Shown here piece by piece: positions 25,686-34,574 of a stretch of DNA of 64,000 nucleotides. How positions within the stretch are numbered: the stretch's first letter is position 1; each line of letters opens with the position of its first letter. The stretch comes from Methylocystis echinoides (GTDB taxonomy: Bacteria > Pseudomonadota > Alphaproteobacteria > Rhizobiales > Beijerinckiaceae), in the NCBI RefSeq assembly GCF_040687965.1, contig NZ_CP156084.1:186001-250000 (forward strand), written 5' to 3'. Position numbers and translations under genes: made by a program. The notes beneath the pieces are model-generated. The model was not told the DNA's origin and made no database searches. It was given only the letters and a program-made list of their open reading frames with translations.

Positions 25686-28600
25686 CTATTCCTGAAGCGA
25701 GAGGAGCGTGGCGTCGCCGCCGCTCGACGCGGTGTTGATCGTCACCGTTGTTTCACGGACGAAGCGGCGCAGATAATCGGGGCCGCCGGCTTTCGGCCCC
25801 GTGCCGCTCAGGCCGAAGCCGCCGAAAGGCTGGCTGCCGACAATGGCGCCGATCATGTTGCGGTTCACATAGATGTTTCCCGCCGGCGCCCGCCGCGCCG
25901 CCTCCTCGATCCGTTCGCCGATTCGGGTCTCGAGACCAAAAGTCAGGCCATAGCCGCCCGCCTGAATTTCCTCCACAAGAGCCTCGAAGGCCCCGGCGCG
26001 CCATGTCGTGATATGCAGGACCGGGCCAAACACCTCCTCGCGCAGGTCGGCGGCGCGATCGAGGCGGATGATGGCGGGCGCGACAAAGGTTCCCGCCGAA
26101 GGCGCCTCACCGGCGTAGAGCAGCCGCCCCTCGGCCCTGGCGCGCGCCACATAACGATCGAGCTTTTCCTTGGCCGCCGCGTCGATCACCGGCCCGACAT
26201 GCACGCCGAGCATTCGCGGGTCGCCGATTCGCAACTCCTTCGCGGCGCCGATCAACGTCTCGATCGCCGCCGGGGCGATATCGTGCTGCAGGCACAGGAG
26301 CCGCAGCGCCGAGCAGCGCTGACCCGCCGAGCGAAAGGCGGAGGCCAGCACGTCGTCGACCACCTGCTCGATCAGGGCGGTAGAGTCGACGATCATCGCG
26401 TTGACGCCCCCGGTCTCGGCGATGAGCGGCGCCAACGCCCCTTCGCGCGCCGCGAGGGCGCGATTGATCTGCTGTGCGACCTCCACGGAGCCCGTGAAGA
26501 CGACGCCCGCCGTATGCGGATCGTCGACAAGGGCCGCCCCGACGTCGCCCGCGCCCGGCGCGAGGCGCAGCGCCGCGCGAGGAACGCCCGCTTCATGAAG
26601 AAGCGCGACCGCTCTCGCGGCGATGAGCGGCGTCTGCTCGGCCGGCTTGGCGACGGCCGCATTGCCCGTGACGAGCGCAGCGACGACCTGCCCGAGGAAA
26701 ATCGCCAAGGGGAAATTCCACGGCGAAATGCAAACGAAAACGCCGCGCCCTTCGTAACGTAAACGGTTGTCTTCGCCCGTTGGACCGGGAAGCCGCGCTT
26801 CGCGGCAGACGAGCCGCGCCTGATTGGCGTAATAGCGACACATATCCGCCGCCTCGCGCACCTCTGCGAGCGCGTCGTCGAGCGTCTTGCCGGCTTCGCT
26901 TTGCAGAAGCGCGAGAAAGACTCCGCGCCGCGCCTCCAGGAGATCGGCGGCGCGCTCGAGGATGCGCGCGCGCGTCTCGACGGGCGTGGCGTTCCAGCCG
27001 GCGAAGGCGCGCGCCGCGCTGGCCATCGCGTCACGCGCCGCCACGTCGTCACACTCGATCACCTCGCCAATCGCCGCGCCGTCGATCGGCGAGACGACGG
27101 GGCGCGACGGCTTGGCGGCGGAGCTTTCCGGGCGGGCCTCGCTGCGGCCGCGCGCCGCTTCGATCTCGGCAAGCAGCGCCGCGAGCGCCGCTCTGTCGCC
27201 GAACTCCACGCCCATCGAGTTGCCGCGCAGAGGTTCGTAGATCTCCGCCGGCAAGGGCAGGCGCGGGTGACGCGCGTGCGTGGCGTCGCCGATGACGTCG
27301 TGCGGATCGGCGATCAGGGCCGCTTCGGGCGTCTGAGGATCGGCGGCGCGCGCGACGAAGGACGAGTTGGCGCCGTTCTCGATCAGCCGACGCACGAGAT
27401 AGGCCAAGAGATCGCGATGCGGTCCGACCGGCGCGTAAACGCGGACGGGCGCGTCGCTCCTCTCCGCGAGCGCTTCATAGAGCGGTTCGCCCATGCCGTG
27501 CAGGCGCTGGAATTCAAAGTCTATCCGTTGACCGGCGCGCACGAGAACTTCGGCGACGCTGCGGGCGTTGTGGGTCGCGAATTGGGGATAGAGGCGCGGC
27601 GCCTGGAGCAGTTTCGCGGCGCAGGCGTCGTAATTGAGGTCGGTCATCGCCTTGCGGGTGAACACCGGATATTCGGCGAGCCCCCGCTCCTGCGCGCGCT
27701 TGATTTCGCTGTCCCAGTAGGCGCCTTTCACGAGACGCACCATGAAGCGGCGACCATGCGCCTCGGCGAGAGCGAACACATAATCGATCAGGGCGTCGGC
27801 GCGTTTCTGATACGCCTGAACCGCAAGGCCGAACCCGTCCCAACCGGCAAGCGATGGGTCGGCCACGACGCGCGCAATGACGTCGAGCGACAACTCCAAC
27901 CGGTCCGCTTCTTCGGCGTCGATCGTAAAGGCGAGATCGCGGGCGCGCGCCAACCGCGCCAGCTCCAGAACGAGCGGCGGCAATTCACACAGCACGCGCT
28001 CCCGGGAGATCGCCTCGTAACGCGGATGCAGGGCCGAGAGCTTCACGGAAATGCCCGGGCGCGCCGGGAGCCCCTGGTCGCCGGCCTGCGCGCCGATCGC
28101 CTCAATGGCGCTTGCGTAAGCGTCGAAATACCGTTTCGCGTCCGCGCCGCTGCGCGCGCCTTCGCCGAGCATGTCGAAGGAGAAGCGCTCGCGCCGCCCC
28201 TGTGCGCGCTCCAGCGCGTCGTCGATCGTTTCGCCGAACACAAAATGCGATCCCATCAGACGCATGGCCCGCCGCGCGGCGCCGCGCAGCGCCGGCAGGC
28301 CGATGCGCCGCGCGAGATCGGCGACGAGCCCGCGCGGCTCCCCCGGACCCACGAGACGCGCGGAAAAGCCGAGCGCGAAGGCGCAGGCCTGCACGAGCAG
28401 CACGTCCGACTCCGCCGCGTGATGAGAGAAATCGCCGGCCGCGAGCTTGTCGACGATGAGCTGATCGGCGGTGGCGTCGTCGGGCACGCGCAGGAGCGAT
28501 TCCGCCAGCGCCATGACGGCGAGGCCTTCACGGGACGACAGCGAAAATTCGTGCAGAAAATCCTCGACGCCGCCGAGCGCGCTGCGGCCGGCCCGCATCC

Positions 28601-28739
28601 CGCGGATCAGCGCGCGCGCTACGCCTTCGATGTCGTTGCGCGTCTGCAGGTCCGGGCGGTGAGCGAGCAGGCGCGCGGCAAGCGCTTCGTCCGGCGGCGC
28701 ATAGGGCGCGGCGAATGGCGGCGGTGGGTCGTGCGGCAT
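25686..28739 (-). CDS. putA: Bifunctional proline dehydrogenase / P5C dehydrogenase PutA
   Basis: This 1017-residue enzyme oxidises proline to glutamate. The proline dehydrogenase barrel covers about residues 100-480 and includes [15 protein letters not shown] and PQFATHN. The aldehyde dehydrogenase part covers about 530-1000, with [12 protein letters not shown], the general-base glutamate in ETGGVNAM near residue 774 and the catalytic cysteine in GQRCSALR near residue 811. There is no N-terminal ribbon-helix-helix DNA-binding domain, so it is a non-repressor PutA. Length fits the short bifunctional type. It is transcribed alone. Confidence 0.96.
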   Translation of the reverse strand: MPHDPPPPFAAPYAPPDEALAARLLAHRPDLQTRNDIEGVARALIRGMRAGRSALGGVEDFLHEFSLSSREGLAVMALAESLLRVPDDATADQLIVDKLAAGDFSHHAAESDVLLVQACAFALGFSARLVGPGEPRGLVADLARRIGLPALRGAARRAMRLMGSHFVFGETIDDALERAQGRRERFSFDMLGEGARSGADAKRYFDAYASAIEAIGAQAGDQGLPARPGISVKLSALHPRYEAISRERVLCELPPLVLELARLARARDLAFTIDAEEADRLELSLDVIARVVADPSLAGWDGFGLAVQAYQKRADALIDYVFALAEAHGRRFMVRLVKGAYWDSEIKRAQERGLAEYPVFTRKAMTDLNYDACAAKLLQAPRLYPQFATHNARSVAEVLVRAGQRIDFEFQRLHGMGEPLYEALAERSDAPVRVYAPVGPHRDLLAYLVRRLIENGANSSFVARAADPQTPEAALIADPHDVIGDATHARHPRLPLPAEIYEPLRGNSMGVEFGDRAALAALLAEIEAARGRSEARPESSAAKPSRPVVSPIDGAAIGEVIECDDVAARDAMASAARAFAGWNATPVETRARILERAADLLEARRGVFLALLQSEAGKTLDDALAEVREAADMCRYYANQARLVCREARLPGPTGEDNRLRYEGRGVFVCISPWNFPLAIFLGQVVAALVTGNAAVAKPAEQTPLIAARAVALLHEAGVPRAALRLAPGAGDVGAALVDDPHTAGVVFTGSVEVAQQINRALAAREGALAPLIAETGGVNAMIVDSTALIEQVVDDVLASAFRSAGQRCSALRLLCLQHDIAPAAIETLIGAAKELRIGDPRMLGVHVGPVIDAAAKEKLDRYVARARAEGRLLYAGEAPSAGTFVAPAIIRLDRAADLREEVFGPVLHITTWRAGAFEALVEEIQAGGYGLTFGLETRIGERIEEAARRAPAGNIYVNRNMIGAIVGSQPFGGFGLSGTGPKAGGPDYLRRFVRETTVTINTASSGGDATLLSLQE

Positions 28740-28911
28740 GGGCTCGCAGCGCCTTGTTCAAGTTCCTGCGAGAAGGATATGGGGTCGCCGACGCGCGCCG
28801 GCAAAGGGCGGACGGTAAAGGTCGCGCCCTGGAGCTTCTCCGCGCGCACGCTCTCGTCTATAGCAGTCCTTGGGTCGTTCGACTGTTCGCGCCCCTAGCC
28901 AGGAAACGCGG

Positions 28912-29229
28912 ATGCCCGCCTATTTCATCTGCACGATGACAATCCACGATCCCGAGACCTACCGCAAATACACGGCGCTTACCCCGGCGACCGTCGCCCG
29001 CTATGGCGGCAAATTTCTCACCCGCGGCGACGACGTGACGACGGTCGAGGGGACCGCCTTCGCCGAGCGTATGGTCATCCTCGAATTCCCCAACCGAGCG
29101 ACCGCGCTGGCCTGGTACAACGACGCGGACTACCAGAGCGCCGCCGCCTTTCGGCGCGCCTCATCGAGCGGCCGCATGATTTTGCAAGAAGGGCGCGACA
29201 ATACGAAGGACCCGGACCCGAAAGTGTAA
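28912..29229 (+). CDS. DUF1330 family protein
   Basis: This 105-residue protein has the ferredoxin-like fold signature of DUF1330: PAYFICTMTIHDPETYRKY at the start, GGKFLTRGD in the middle and FPNRATALAWYNDADYQ toward the end. Members are small dimeric proteins of unknown function. The ATG at 28912 follows AGGAAACGCG. It is divergent from putA. Confidence 0.88.
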   Translation: MPAYFICTMTIHDPETYRKYTALTPATVARYGGKFLTRGDDVTTVEGTAFAERMVILEFPNRATALAWYNDADYQSAAAFRRASSSGRMILQEGRDNTKDPDPKV

Positions 29230-29235
29230 AGGCCG

Positions 29236-29451
29236 TTAAATCTTGTCGCCCTCGGCGCCCGGCGTGACGCAGCGCCAGCGCGTGACCGTCACATTGGGAT
29301 GCTCGCCTGACCATTGCGCGATGTAGGGCATAGCTTGCATGACGCAGTTGCGCGTCGATCCGGTGGCGGATTCGAGCGTCAGCTTGCGCTCGTCGCAGGA
29401 CGTCGGCTGGGAAATCGCGCAGACCGTCAGGATGAGTTGGACGAAATTCAT
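29236..29451 (-). CDS. Conserved small cysteine-containing protein of unknown function
   Basis: This 71-residue protein starts MNFVQLILTVCAISQPTSCDER and ends TRWRCVTPGAEGDKI, with four cysteines that could form two disulfides. Related short proteins with the L.VC.I..PT.C...L pattern, MQ..PYIAQW.GEHP and a WRC end appear in other Rhizobiales from general knowledge. The hydrophobic start could be a weak export signal or a beta strand. It lies after fhcC on the same strand. A hairpin before it can cover its AAGGGG ribosome site. No function is known. Confidence 0.65.
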   Translation of the reverse strand: MNFVQLILTVCAISQPTSCDERKLTLESATGSTRNCVMQAMPYIAQWSGEHPNVTVTRWRCVTPGAEGDKI

Positions 29452-29460
29452 CGGCAACAC

Positions 29461-29509
29461 CCCTTGCGTGAACGCCGCCCTGACGGCGGCGTTTGACATT
29501 AAGCAAGGG
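29461..29509 (-). promoter_or_regulatory. Hairpin covering the ribosome binding site after fhcC
   Basis: An inner perfect 9-base-pair stem (AACGCCGCC/GGCGGCGTT, 29471-29493) sits inside an outer CCCTTGC/GCAAGGG stem (29503-29509 with 29461-29467). On the minus strand the right outer arm contains the AAGGGG that serves the small gene starting at 29451. The structure may end the fhc transcript, or switch translation of the small gene. There is no T run. Confidence 0.45.
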
Positions 29510-29518
29510 TAATGCCGG

Positions 29519-30328
29519 TCAGGCGGGGGTCAATATCTCGCCCTTGCCAAAGACCGCCGTATCGCCGCCATAACGATGCAGCTTTTGCGAAAGCAACGCC
29601 GCCGCGCCGGCGCTGTCCGCCTTCAGCGCGCGCGCGAAAAGCCCTGCAAATGTAAAGACATGCGCGCCGCAATCAACATAAGTCGGCAAAAGCTCGGGGC
29701 GCTTGGCGAGAATGATCGAGCCACGCTTGTTGAGATAGCCGACCCGGCCCGAGGTCTGACCCAGCGCGATGATCGTGCCCGCGATGAAGCGCGCGCCCAG
29801 ATCGTCGCCGGCGTCGCCTTCAATGATCAGAATGCCGCGCCGCAGCCGATCGCCCGCCCGCGCGCCGACCTTGCCGCGCACGACGACCCGCCCGCCCGAC
29901 ATGCCGGCGAGTTCGCCGGCGAGCGGACCCGCCAGCATCTCGCCCGCGTCGCCTTTGATCTCGATATGGGCCCCTTCATTGCCGGAGGCGGCATAGGCTC
30001 CGGCGCCGCCCGTCACGGTAATGACGCCGCCCTTGGCGAGGCGGCCGAGCTCCAAACCCACGTCGCCGTCGACATGGATCGAGAAGCCGGGCAGCAGCTT
30101 GGCGCCGACGCGGTCGAAGCGCGCGGAGCCGCCGTCGTAGCGGACGCTCTTGAGGTCGCCCTCGGCGAGCTTGAACAGATCGCCGACCTTGGCGGAGGCG
30201 CGGGTCGTTCCGATCTCGATCTTCTCGATCTCGGCAAGGGATTTGCCGGCGAGGCGATCGGGCGTGAGCGCCGAGAGGTCGACGCGCTGCGGCGGCTCCT
30301 GGCGAAGCGTGAAGGTGAAGGGCTTCAC
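29519..30328 (-). CDS. fhcC: Formyltransferase/hydrolase complex subunit C (formylmethanofuran dehydrogenase C-like)
   Basis: This 269-residue protein is built of glycine-rich repeats (GDAGEMLAGPLAGELAGMSGG, GDAGDDLGARFIAGTI) typical of FwdC/FmdC and of the glutamate synthase alpha-subunit C-terminal beta-helix. In methylotrophs FhcC is a structural part of the complex that turns formyl-H4MPT into formate through formylmethylofuran. It starts at GTG, whose bases overlap the fhcD stop (GTGA), so translation is coupled. Last gene of fhcBADC. Confidence 0.95.
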   Translation of the reverse strand: MKPFTFTLRQEPPQRVDLSALTPDRLAGKSLAEIEKIEIGTTRASAKVGDLFKLAEGDLKSVRYDGGSARFDRVGAKLLPGFSIHVDGDVGLELGRLAKGGVITVTGGAGAYAASGNEGAHIEIKGDAGEMLAGPLAGELAGMSGGRVVVRGKVGARAGDRLRRGILIIEGDAGDDLGARFIAGTIIALGQTSGRVGYLNKRGSIILAKRPELLPTYVDCGAHVFTFAGLFARALKADSAGAAALLSQKLHRYGGDTAVFGKGEILTPA

Positions 30329-31233
30329 GGCAGCAAATCCTTCAGGTGATAGTGGAACGGTCCGAGCTTGCCGCCGTAATTGCCGGCGCCGACGCGCTTC
30401 GCGCCCTTTTCGGGACCGAGATCGATGATCGCCTTGAGGCCGGCGCGCATGGCCTGACGCACGGCGTCGTCCGTCAAGCCGTCGATGACGATTTCCAGCG
30501 TGCAGCCGATGTCGGGCTCGAGCGCGGTCTTGGTCACGCCCTTCAGCGTCGGGCAGTAGGCGTCATTGGTCGAGGCGCTCATGCCCTTGTATTGCGAGCC
30601 GACCTTGGAGCCCGAACGCACGATGCCGCCCGGGAAGGGCATGATCGCGTCCGGGACGGCATGGATAGCGTTCACCCCCGCCTCGGTGGCGCGCATGGTC
30701 GATTCCCAGTCCGCGCCCATCACCAGCAGATTTCCGCCGCCGACGCATTTCTTCAGCACGCCGACCTGGCCCTCGACGAAAAATTCGCCGTCCATCACCG
30801 GCACGCGCCAGAAGCGGCGCCCGTCGATCGCCTTCGACGTCTGCCATTTGTCGCCGAACTGACGCATCGAGTCGCCGACCTTGATTTTCAGATCGCCGTC
30901 GAACGCCGAATAAAGGGCCGTGCCGGGACAGGTGAGAATGCACTGGCCGACGCGATTGACGAGGGCCTTCTCCGCGCCCTTCGCCGAAAAGGCGAAGAAC
31001 AGCAGGCGGACGCCGGGGCGGCCGTCGGGCGTCTCGTCTTCGGAAAGCTCGGCGTCAACTCCCGCTTCGCAGTCGCAGCCGATGACCGAGGTGGCGTAGC
31101 CCGTCGCCGTCGCCGCCGCCTGATTGGCCCATTTGCGAGTCGGCGCCGTGACGATGAGTCCCGTCGCGGCCATGGGAAAGGCTTCGGCGAAACTATCGTC
31201 GATCCGAACGCCGTTGCGAACTATACCTTGCAT
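30325..31233 (-). CDS. fhcD: Formylmethanofuran-tetrahydromethanopterin N-formyltransferase
   Basis: This 302-residue protein matches Ftr/FhcD: VRNGVRIDDSFAEAFPM at the start, AEALSED-type acidic region, GKRVGAGNYGGKLGPFHY-like end (here KRVGAGNYGGKLGPFHYHL). It moves the formyl group from formyl-tetrahydromethanopterin to the furan cofactor, the first step of the Fhc complex in methylotroph formaldehyde oxidation. It overlaps fhcA by 13 bases and fhcC by 4, showing a tightly coupled operon. Confidence 0.96.
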   Translation of the reverse strand: MQGIVRNGVRIDDSFAEAFPMAATGLIVTAPTRKWANQAAATATGYATSVIGCDCEAGVDAELSEDETPDGRPGVRLLFFAFSAKGAEKALVNRVGQCILTCPGTALYSAFDGDLKIKVGDSMRQFGDKWQTSKAIDGRRFWRVPVMDGEFFVEGQVGVLKKCVGGGNLLVMGADWESTMRATEAGVNAIHAVPDAIMPFPGGIVRSGSKVGSQYKGMSASTNDAYCPTLKGVTKTALEPDIGCTLEIVIDGLTDDAVRQAMRAGLKAIIDLGPEKGAKRVGAGNYGGKLGPFHYHLKDLLP

Positions 31234-32855
31234 GCGACCTCCGCAAAGGCGTCCTTGTGCGGCAGAGCGGCGTCCGGCACGTCGAAGACGCCGCGCGGCA
31301 GGCCGTAGAGCTCCTCGTAATAGCTGTCGAGCCGCTTGTTGATGGACGTGTCGAAACGCGGGCTGATGTGCAGCGTCTTGCCGCGACGGTAATGCGAAAC
31401 CTCGCCGTCGCGCACGACAAGGTCGCCGTCCTTGAAGACATAAGCCGCGCGGCGGAACATGCCCGCCTTGTCGCGGCTCTCTTTATAGACTGCGACGTCG
31501 GCGATGGCCCCCGGCGCGAGCGCGCCGCGATCGGTGAAGCCGAAGAGCTTCGCCGCGCCCGAGCGGCTCATCTGCGCGATTTCGTAATAGGAATATTCGC
31601 GCTTGAGCGACGGCAGCGTCGTGTGCTCCAGCACCTCGGCCGGCAGGCGCGACATGACCTGTTCGCGCAGATCCGCGCTCATCAACAGCGCAAAAAGTTC
31701 CGGATAGGCGGTGAAGGGGCCGCCGTTCGGATGGTCGGTGGTGAAGAAGACCTGCTCGGGATTCTTGATGAGCAGAAACAGCTCCAGCCCCGCCGCCCAT
31801 TGGACGGCGTTGTAGTAGTTCGAAATCTTGTAGGCGTAAGGCACGATGCCGCCGCCATTGGCGTCGCCGTCGAAGATCGCGCCCTTCTTGGGGCTGCCGC
31901 CCGGCATGCTGTTGAACTGCTTCAGCACATCCGACGAGATCGTCACGGTCTGCGAGAACATCACCTGGCCGACGTCGACCGTGATATTCGGATTGGCGTT
32001 GATCTTCTCGGCGAAGGCGGCTGCGGCGGAAGAAAAGGCGTTCTTCCCTTCCGTGCCGTAAGCGTAGAACTGCACATGGGCGAGATGCAGCGGCAGGCCC
32101 TGCGACGCGTCGATCGTGTCGAGCGCCGTCTGAATATTGCCGGCGATGCCGAGATTGTTCATGTGCAGATGCAGCGGGTGATGGATGCCCACCGCCTGCG
32201 TCGCCTTCTGCAGCGACTGGAAAATCTTGCGCGAGGTAAGGCCGTAGAAGGGCACCTCGTCGTCCAGACCGAAGGCGCGCATGTTCTCCTTGAAGGCTTC
32301 GCAGCCGCCCGGATTGATGCACTTCAAACCGAGCGACTTCGTGCCGCTCACGGTTTGCGCGACATAATCGTTGATCGCGGTCTCCGACTCGCCGGCGCGC
32401 AACTGGCGCAGCAGGAAGTCGTCGTTGCCGAGAACCGTCAATGCGCCCTTGTCGATGATCGGCACGTCGTTGAGTTCGAAGTGCGTCTGCAGCGAATGAT
32501 GCGGCGCCATCGCCGGCTCGACGACGGTGGTGAAGCCCATCTGCGCATAGAGCCGCCCGGTCTCATAGGTCGACCATTTGGCCGTCGAGAGCGGCGTGCC
32601 GGAAAGACGCGCGCGGATCGCGCGGTGCAGCTCGGGGAGCAGCAGGCGCGCCGTGTTCACATTGCCGCCGGCAATGTGCGAATGGATGTCGATGGCTCCG
32701 GCCATGACGACATGGCCCGTGCAGTCGATTTCCCGATCGGCCTTGCGGCCCGCCGGCGGCGCGACGATGCGGCCGTCTTCGAACCAGACGTCGCCGACGC
32801 CGTCCTTGCCCGTCGCCGGATCGACGACATGGCCGCCACGCAAAACTGTCAGCAA
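31221..32855 (-). CDS. fhcA: Formyltransferase/hydrolase complex subunit A (amidohydrolase)
   Basis: This 544-residue protein is the amidohydrolase-fold subunit. AIDIHSHIAGGNVN near residue 55 holds the metal-binding HxH, HHPLHLHMNNLG and LHLAHVQFY hold further histidines, and FFTTDHPNGGPF the late aspartate. It hydrolyses the formylated furan cofactor to formate. The start appears to be TTG at 32855, overlapping the fhcB stop by 7 bases; the N-terminal LTVLRGGHVVDPA fits the family, and no ATG is available nearby in frame. Confidence 0.96.
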   Translation of the reverse strand: MLTVLRGGHVVDPATGKDGVGDVWFEDGRIVAPPAGRKADREIDCTGHVVMAGAIDIHSHIAGGNVNTARLLLPELHRAIRARLSGTPLSTAKWSTYETGRLYAQMGFTTVVEPAMAPHHSLQTHFELNDVPIIDKGALTVLGNDDFLLRQLRAGESETAINDYVAQTVSGTKSLGLKCINPGGCEAFKENMRAFGLDDEVPFYGLTSRKIFQSLQKATQAVGIHHPLHLHMNNLGIAGNIQTALDTIDASQGLPLHLAHVQFYAYGTEGKNAFSSAAAAFAEKINANPNITVDVGQVMFSQTVTISSDVLKQFNSMPGGSPKKGAIFDGDANGGGIVPYAYKISNYYNAVQWAAGLELFLLIKNPEQVFFTTDHPNGGPFTAYPELFALLMSADLREQVMSRLPAEVLEHTTLPSLKREYSYYEIAQMSRSGAAKLFGFTDRGALAPGAIADVAVYKESRDKAGMFRRAAYVFKDGDLVVRDGEVSHYRRGKTLHISPRFDTSINKRLDSYYEELYGLPRGVFDVPDAALPHKDAFAEVACKV

Positions 32856-33952
32856 GGCGCGACCTCCGAAACATTCGCCATGATGGCGTCGATGACTTGC
32901 GCAACCGTCGGCGCGTCCGACGGCGCCGTCGCCGCGCGCAGCGTCAGGCCGCCGGTCTCCTGGGCCATGAGCACGGCGTCATGGGTGACGCCGGGCCGGC
33001 CAACCTCAATGTAAAGCCCGCGCGCGGGCGCGGCGCCCGCCGGTGCGAGCGTAACAAGCGGAATGTCGGCGCGCGACCACGGCGGCGCCTCGCCGTCAAA
33101 GGCGGAAATCCACAAGGCCGCGTCCGCTTCGCCGCTGTCGACGAGACGCGCGGCCTCGAAGCGCCATGGATCGTGCTCCGGATAGCCGCGGCCGAAGCCG
33201 GTGCGCGGCGGAAAGCCCGTCATCCAGCCCGACGCCTGGGTCACGCCCGCGGCGCCGGCGCGGGCCCCGATATGGACGCCGGTGAAGCGGGTGGTGACGT
33301 TCAAGTCGGTCACGAGCGCCTGCATCATCTCGATCGCGAGCGCGTCGAGCCCGGTCGACGCCGCCCAGACGAAGCAGCCGAAGCGCGCGCTCCTCAGCGT
33401 CTCCGCAAGACCGTCGACGCGTTCGAGCTTGGCCGCGTCGAGCGCCACGGGACGGCCGCCGACGCGCGCGCGCCATACGGCGAGGACGCCGGAGATTTCC
33501 TGAAGGCTGGCGGGAATGATTTTGGCGCCGGGAACGGCGTCCGTCTCGCCGGCGTCCGGCCCGAGCCAGATCACCTTGCGCGGCTGGCCGGCCTGCGAGC
33601 CGTGGCGCGGGGCCTGATCGAGCGCGAGGCGCTCCAGCATGCCGGGCCATTCCTTTGTCAGGCCGGGGCCGAGAAGCACCACGACGTCGGCGCGCACGCG
33701 GGCCTCGTTGGCTGTCGTCGTGAACATGCCGAAGGAGCGCTTGACGTCGAGATCGGCGAGGGAATCGCGCGAGGCGAGATGATCGAAGGCGCCGCGCAGC
33801 CGCTCGGCGAGAAGAATCGCCGCGCGGGCGCCCGGAACGTCGGCCCCCAGGCCCCCGACAAGAGGAAATGTCGCGTCGCTCAGAATCCGCGCCACCTGTT
33901 TATAGGCGTCTTCGAGCGCAATCGCTTTGCCGTCGAGCGTCGCCTTGCTCAT
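32849..33952 (-). CDS. fhcB: Formyltransferase/hydrolase complex subunit B
   Basis: This 367-residue protein is the methylotroph version of FwdB/FmdB. In methylotrophs this subunit has lost the iron-sulfur site and the molybdopterin function of archaeal formylmethanofuran dehydrogenase; here too no CxxC cluster motif and no catalytic Cys/Sec region is seen, although FPLVGGLGADVPGARAA and the molybdopterin-like fold pattern remain. It begins the fhcBADC operon with ATG. The divergent intergenic region of 400 bases toward pqqA should contain its promoter. Confidence 0.93.
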   Translation of the reverse strand: MSKATLDGKAIALEDAYKQVARILSDATFPLVGGLGADVPGARAAILLAERLRGAFDHLASRDSLADLDVKRSFGMFTTTANEARVRADVVVLLGPGLTKEWPGMLERLALDQAPRHGSQAGQPRKVIWLGPDAGETDAVPGAKIIPASLQEISGVLAVWRARVGGRPVALDAAKLERVDGLAETLRSARFGCFVWAASTGLDALAIEMMQALVTDLNVTTRFTGVHIGARAGAAGVTQASGWMTGFPPRTGFGRGYPEHDPWRFEAARLVDSGEADAALWISAFDGEAPPWSRADIPLVTLAPAGAAPARGLYIEVGRPGVTHDAVLMAQETGGLTLRAATAPSDAPTVAQVIDAIMANVSEVAPC

Positions 33953-34352
33953 CCGCTTCCTGCCTCGTGCCGCTGGGCGGTCGTTGAAAATGCCGCGGGC
34001 GGGTCGCCACGCGGGCCCAAGTCGCCCTCGCTATGCCGGCGGCCGGAGGAAAACTCAAAGGCTTTTTTGTTTGACGCGCTTCGGGCCGGGCCGCTTGCGC
34101 CGCCGCCCCTTCCAAAGGCCGATTATGCCTAGCAGCCGTCACGCCCCATGTCGAGACGTAAGGCGCCGCACCCGCGCCGCCGCGCGCCCGCGTTTCTTAT
34201 GAACAGGTGCGCAGGCTAGGCCAATTGCGCCGCCGAGATGAACGTGATAAGCCTCTCGCCGAGCTCGAACCTGCCCCCGTCGCCCGGCCCGAGAAGCCGA
34301 GGACATCCAAGAGCAGGAAGCAGCCGACTGAGTTCCAAACGGAGGAAATACA
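33953..34352. other. Divergent intergenic region between fhcB and pqqA
   Basis: No gene is supported in these 400 bases: the frames seen here have shadow-type composition and overlap on both strands. It should hold the promoters of the fhc operon (minus) and pqqA (plus). An AT-rich patch with TTTTTTGTTTGACGC lies near 34060-34080. No clear operator palindrome was found. A strong ribosome site GGAGGAAATACA for pqqA ends it. Confidence 0.5.
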
Positions 34353-34430
34353 ATGGCCTGGACCACCCCTGTGATCGTCGAAGTTTGCGTGGGCATGGAA
34401 GTCACCGCCTACTCGTCGGCCGAAATCTAA
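34353..34430 (+). CDS. pqqA: Coenzyme PQQ precursor peptide PqqA
   Basis: This 25-residue peptide reads MAWTTPVIVEVC, then VGMEVTAYSSAEI. It fits PqqA: the CVGMEVT core with glutamate 16 and tyrosine 20 in the E-x-x-x-Y arrangement that PqqE cross-links to build pyrroloquinoline quinone, the cofactor of methanol dehydrogenase. The ribosome site GGAGGAAATACA is very strong. It is transcribed alone: a large terminator follows and no pqqB, C, D or E lies nearby in the window, so maturation genes must be elsewhere or this is an extra copy. Confidence 0.92.
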   Translation: MAWTTPVIVEVCVGMEVTAYSSAEI

Positions 34431-34470
34431 GATTTCACGCGAGTCGCCGCCTTTTCGGCGGTCTGCTCAC

Positions 34471-34536
34471 AAAAAATCGAGCCGGTAGGAACAGCGCGGC
34501 GGCACGCCGGCGTCTCTACTTGGCTCGATTTTTTTT
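34471..34536 (+). terminator. Strong intrinsic terminator after pqqA
   Basis: AAAAAATCGAGCC (34471-34483) pairs perfectly with GGCTCGATTTTTT (34522-34534); a small inner CGGCG/CGCCG stem lies in the loop, and a T8 run closes it. A short CCGCC/GGCGG hairpin precedes it. It ends 38 bases before the start of the di-haem peroxidase gene. Confidence 0.85.
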
Positions 34537-34574
34537 GCCTGGTTTCAGAGGCCGCGGGCCACCGCGGGGTTGAT

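Noticed and set aside
34139-34405. Minus-strand frame across the pqqA region
   Set aside because: It is antisense to pqqA, which has a clear family match and ribosome site.
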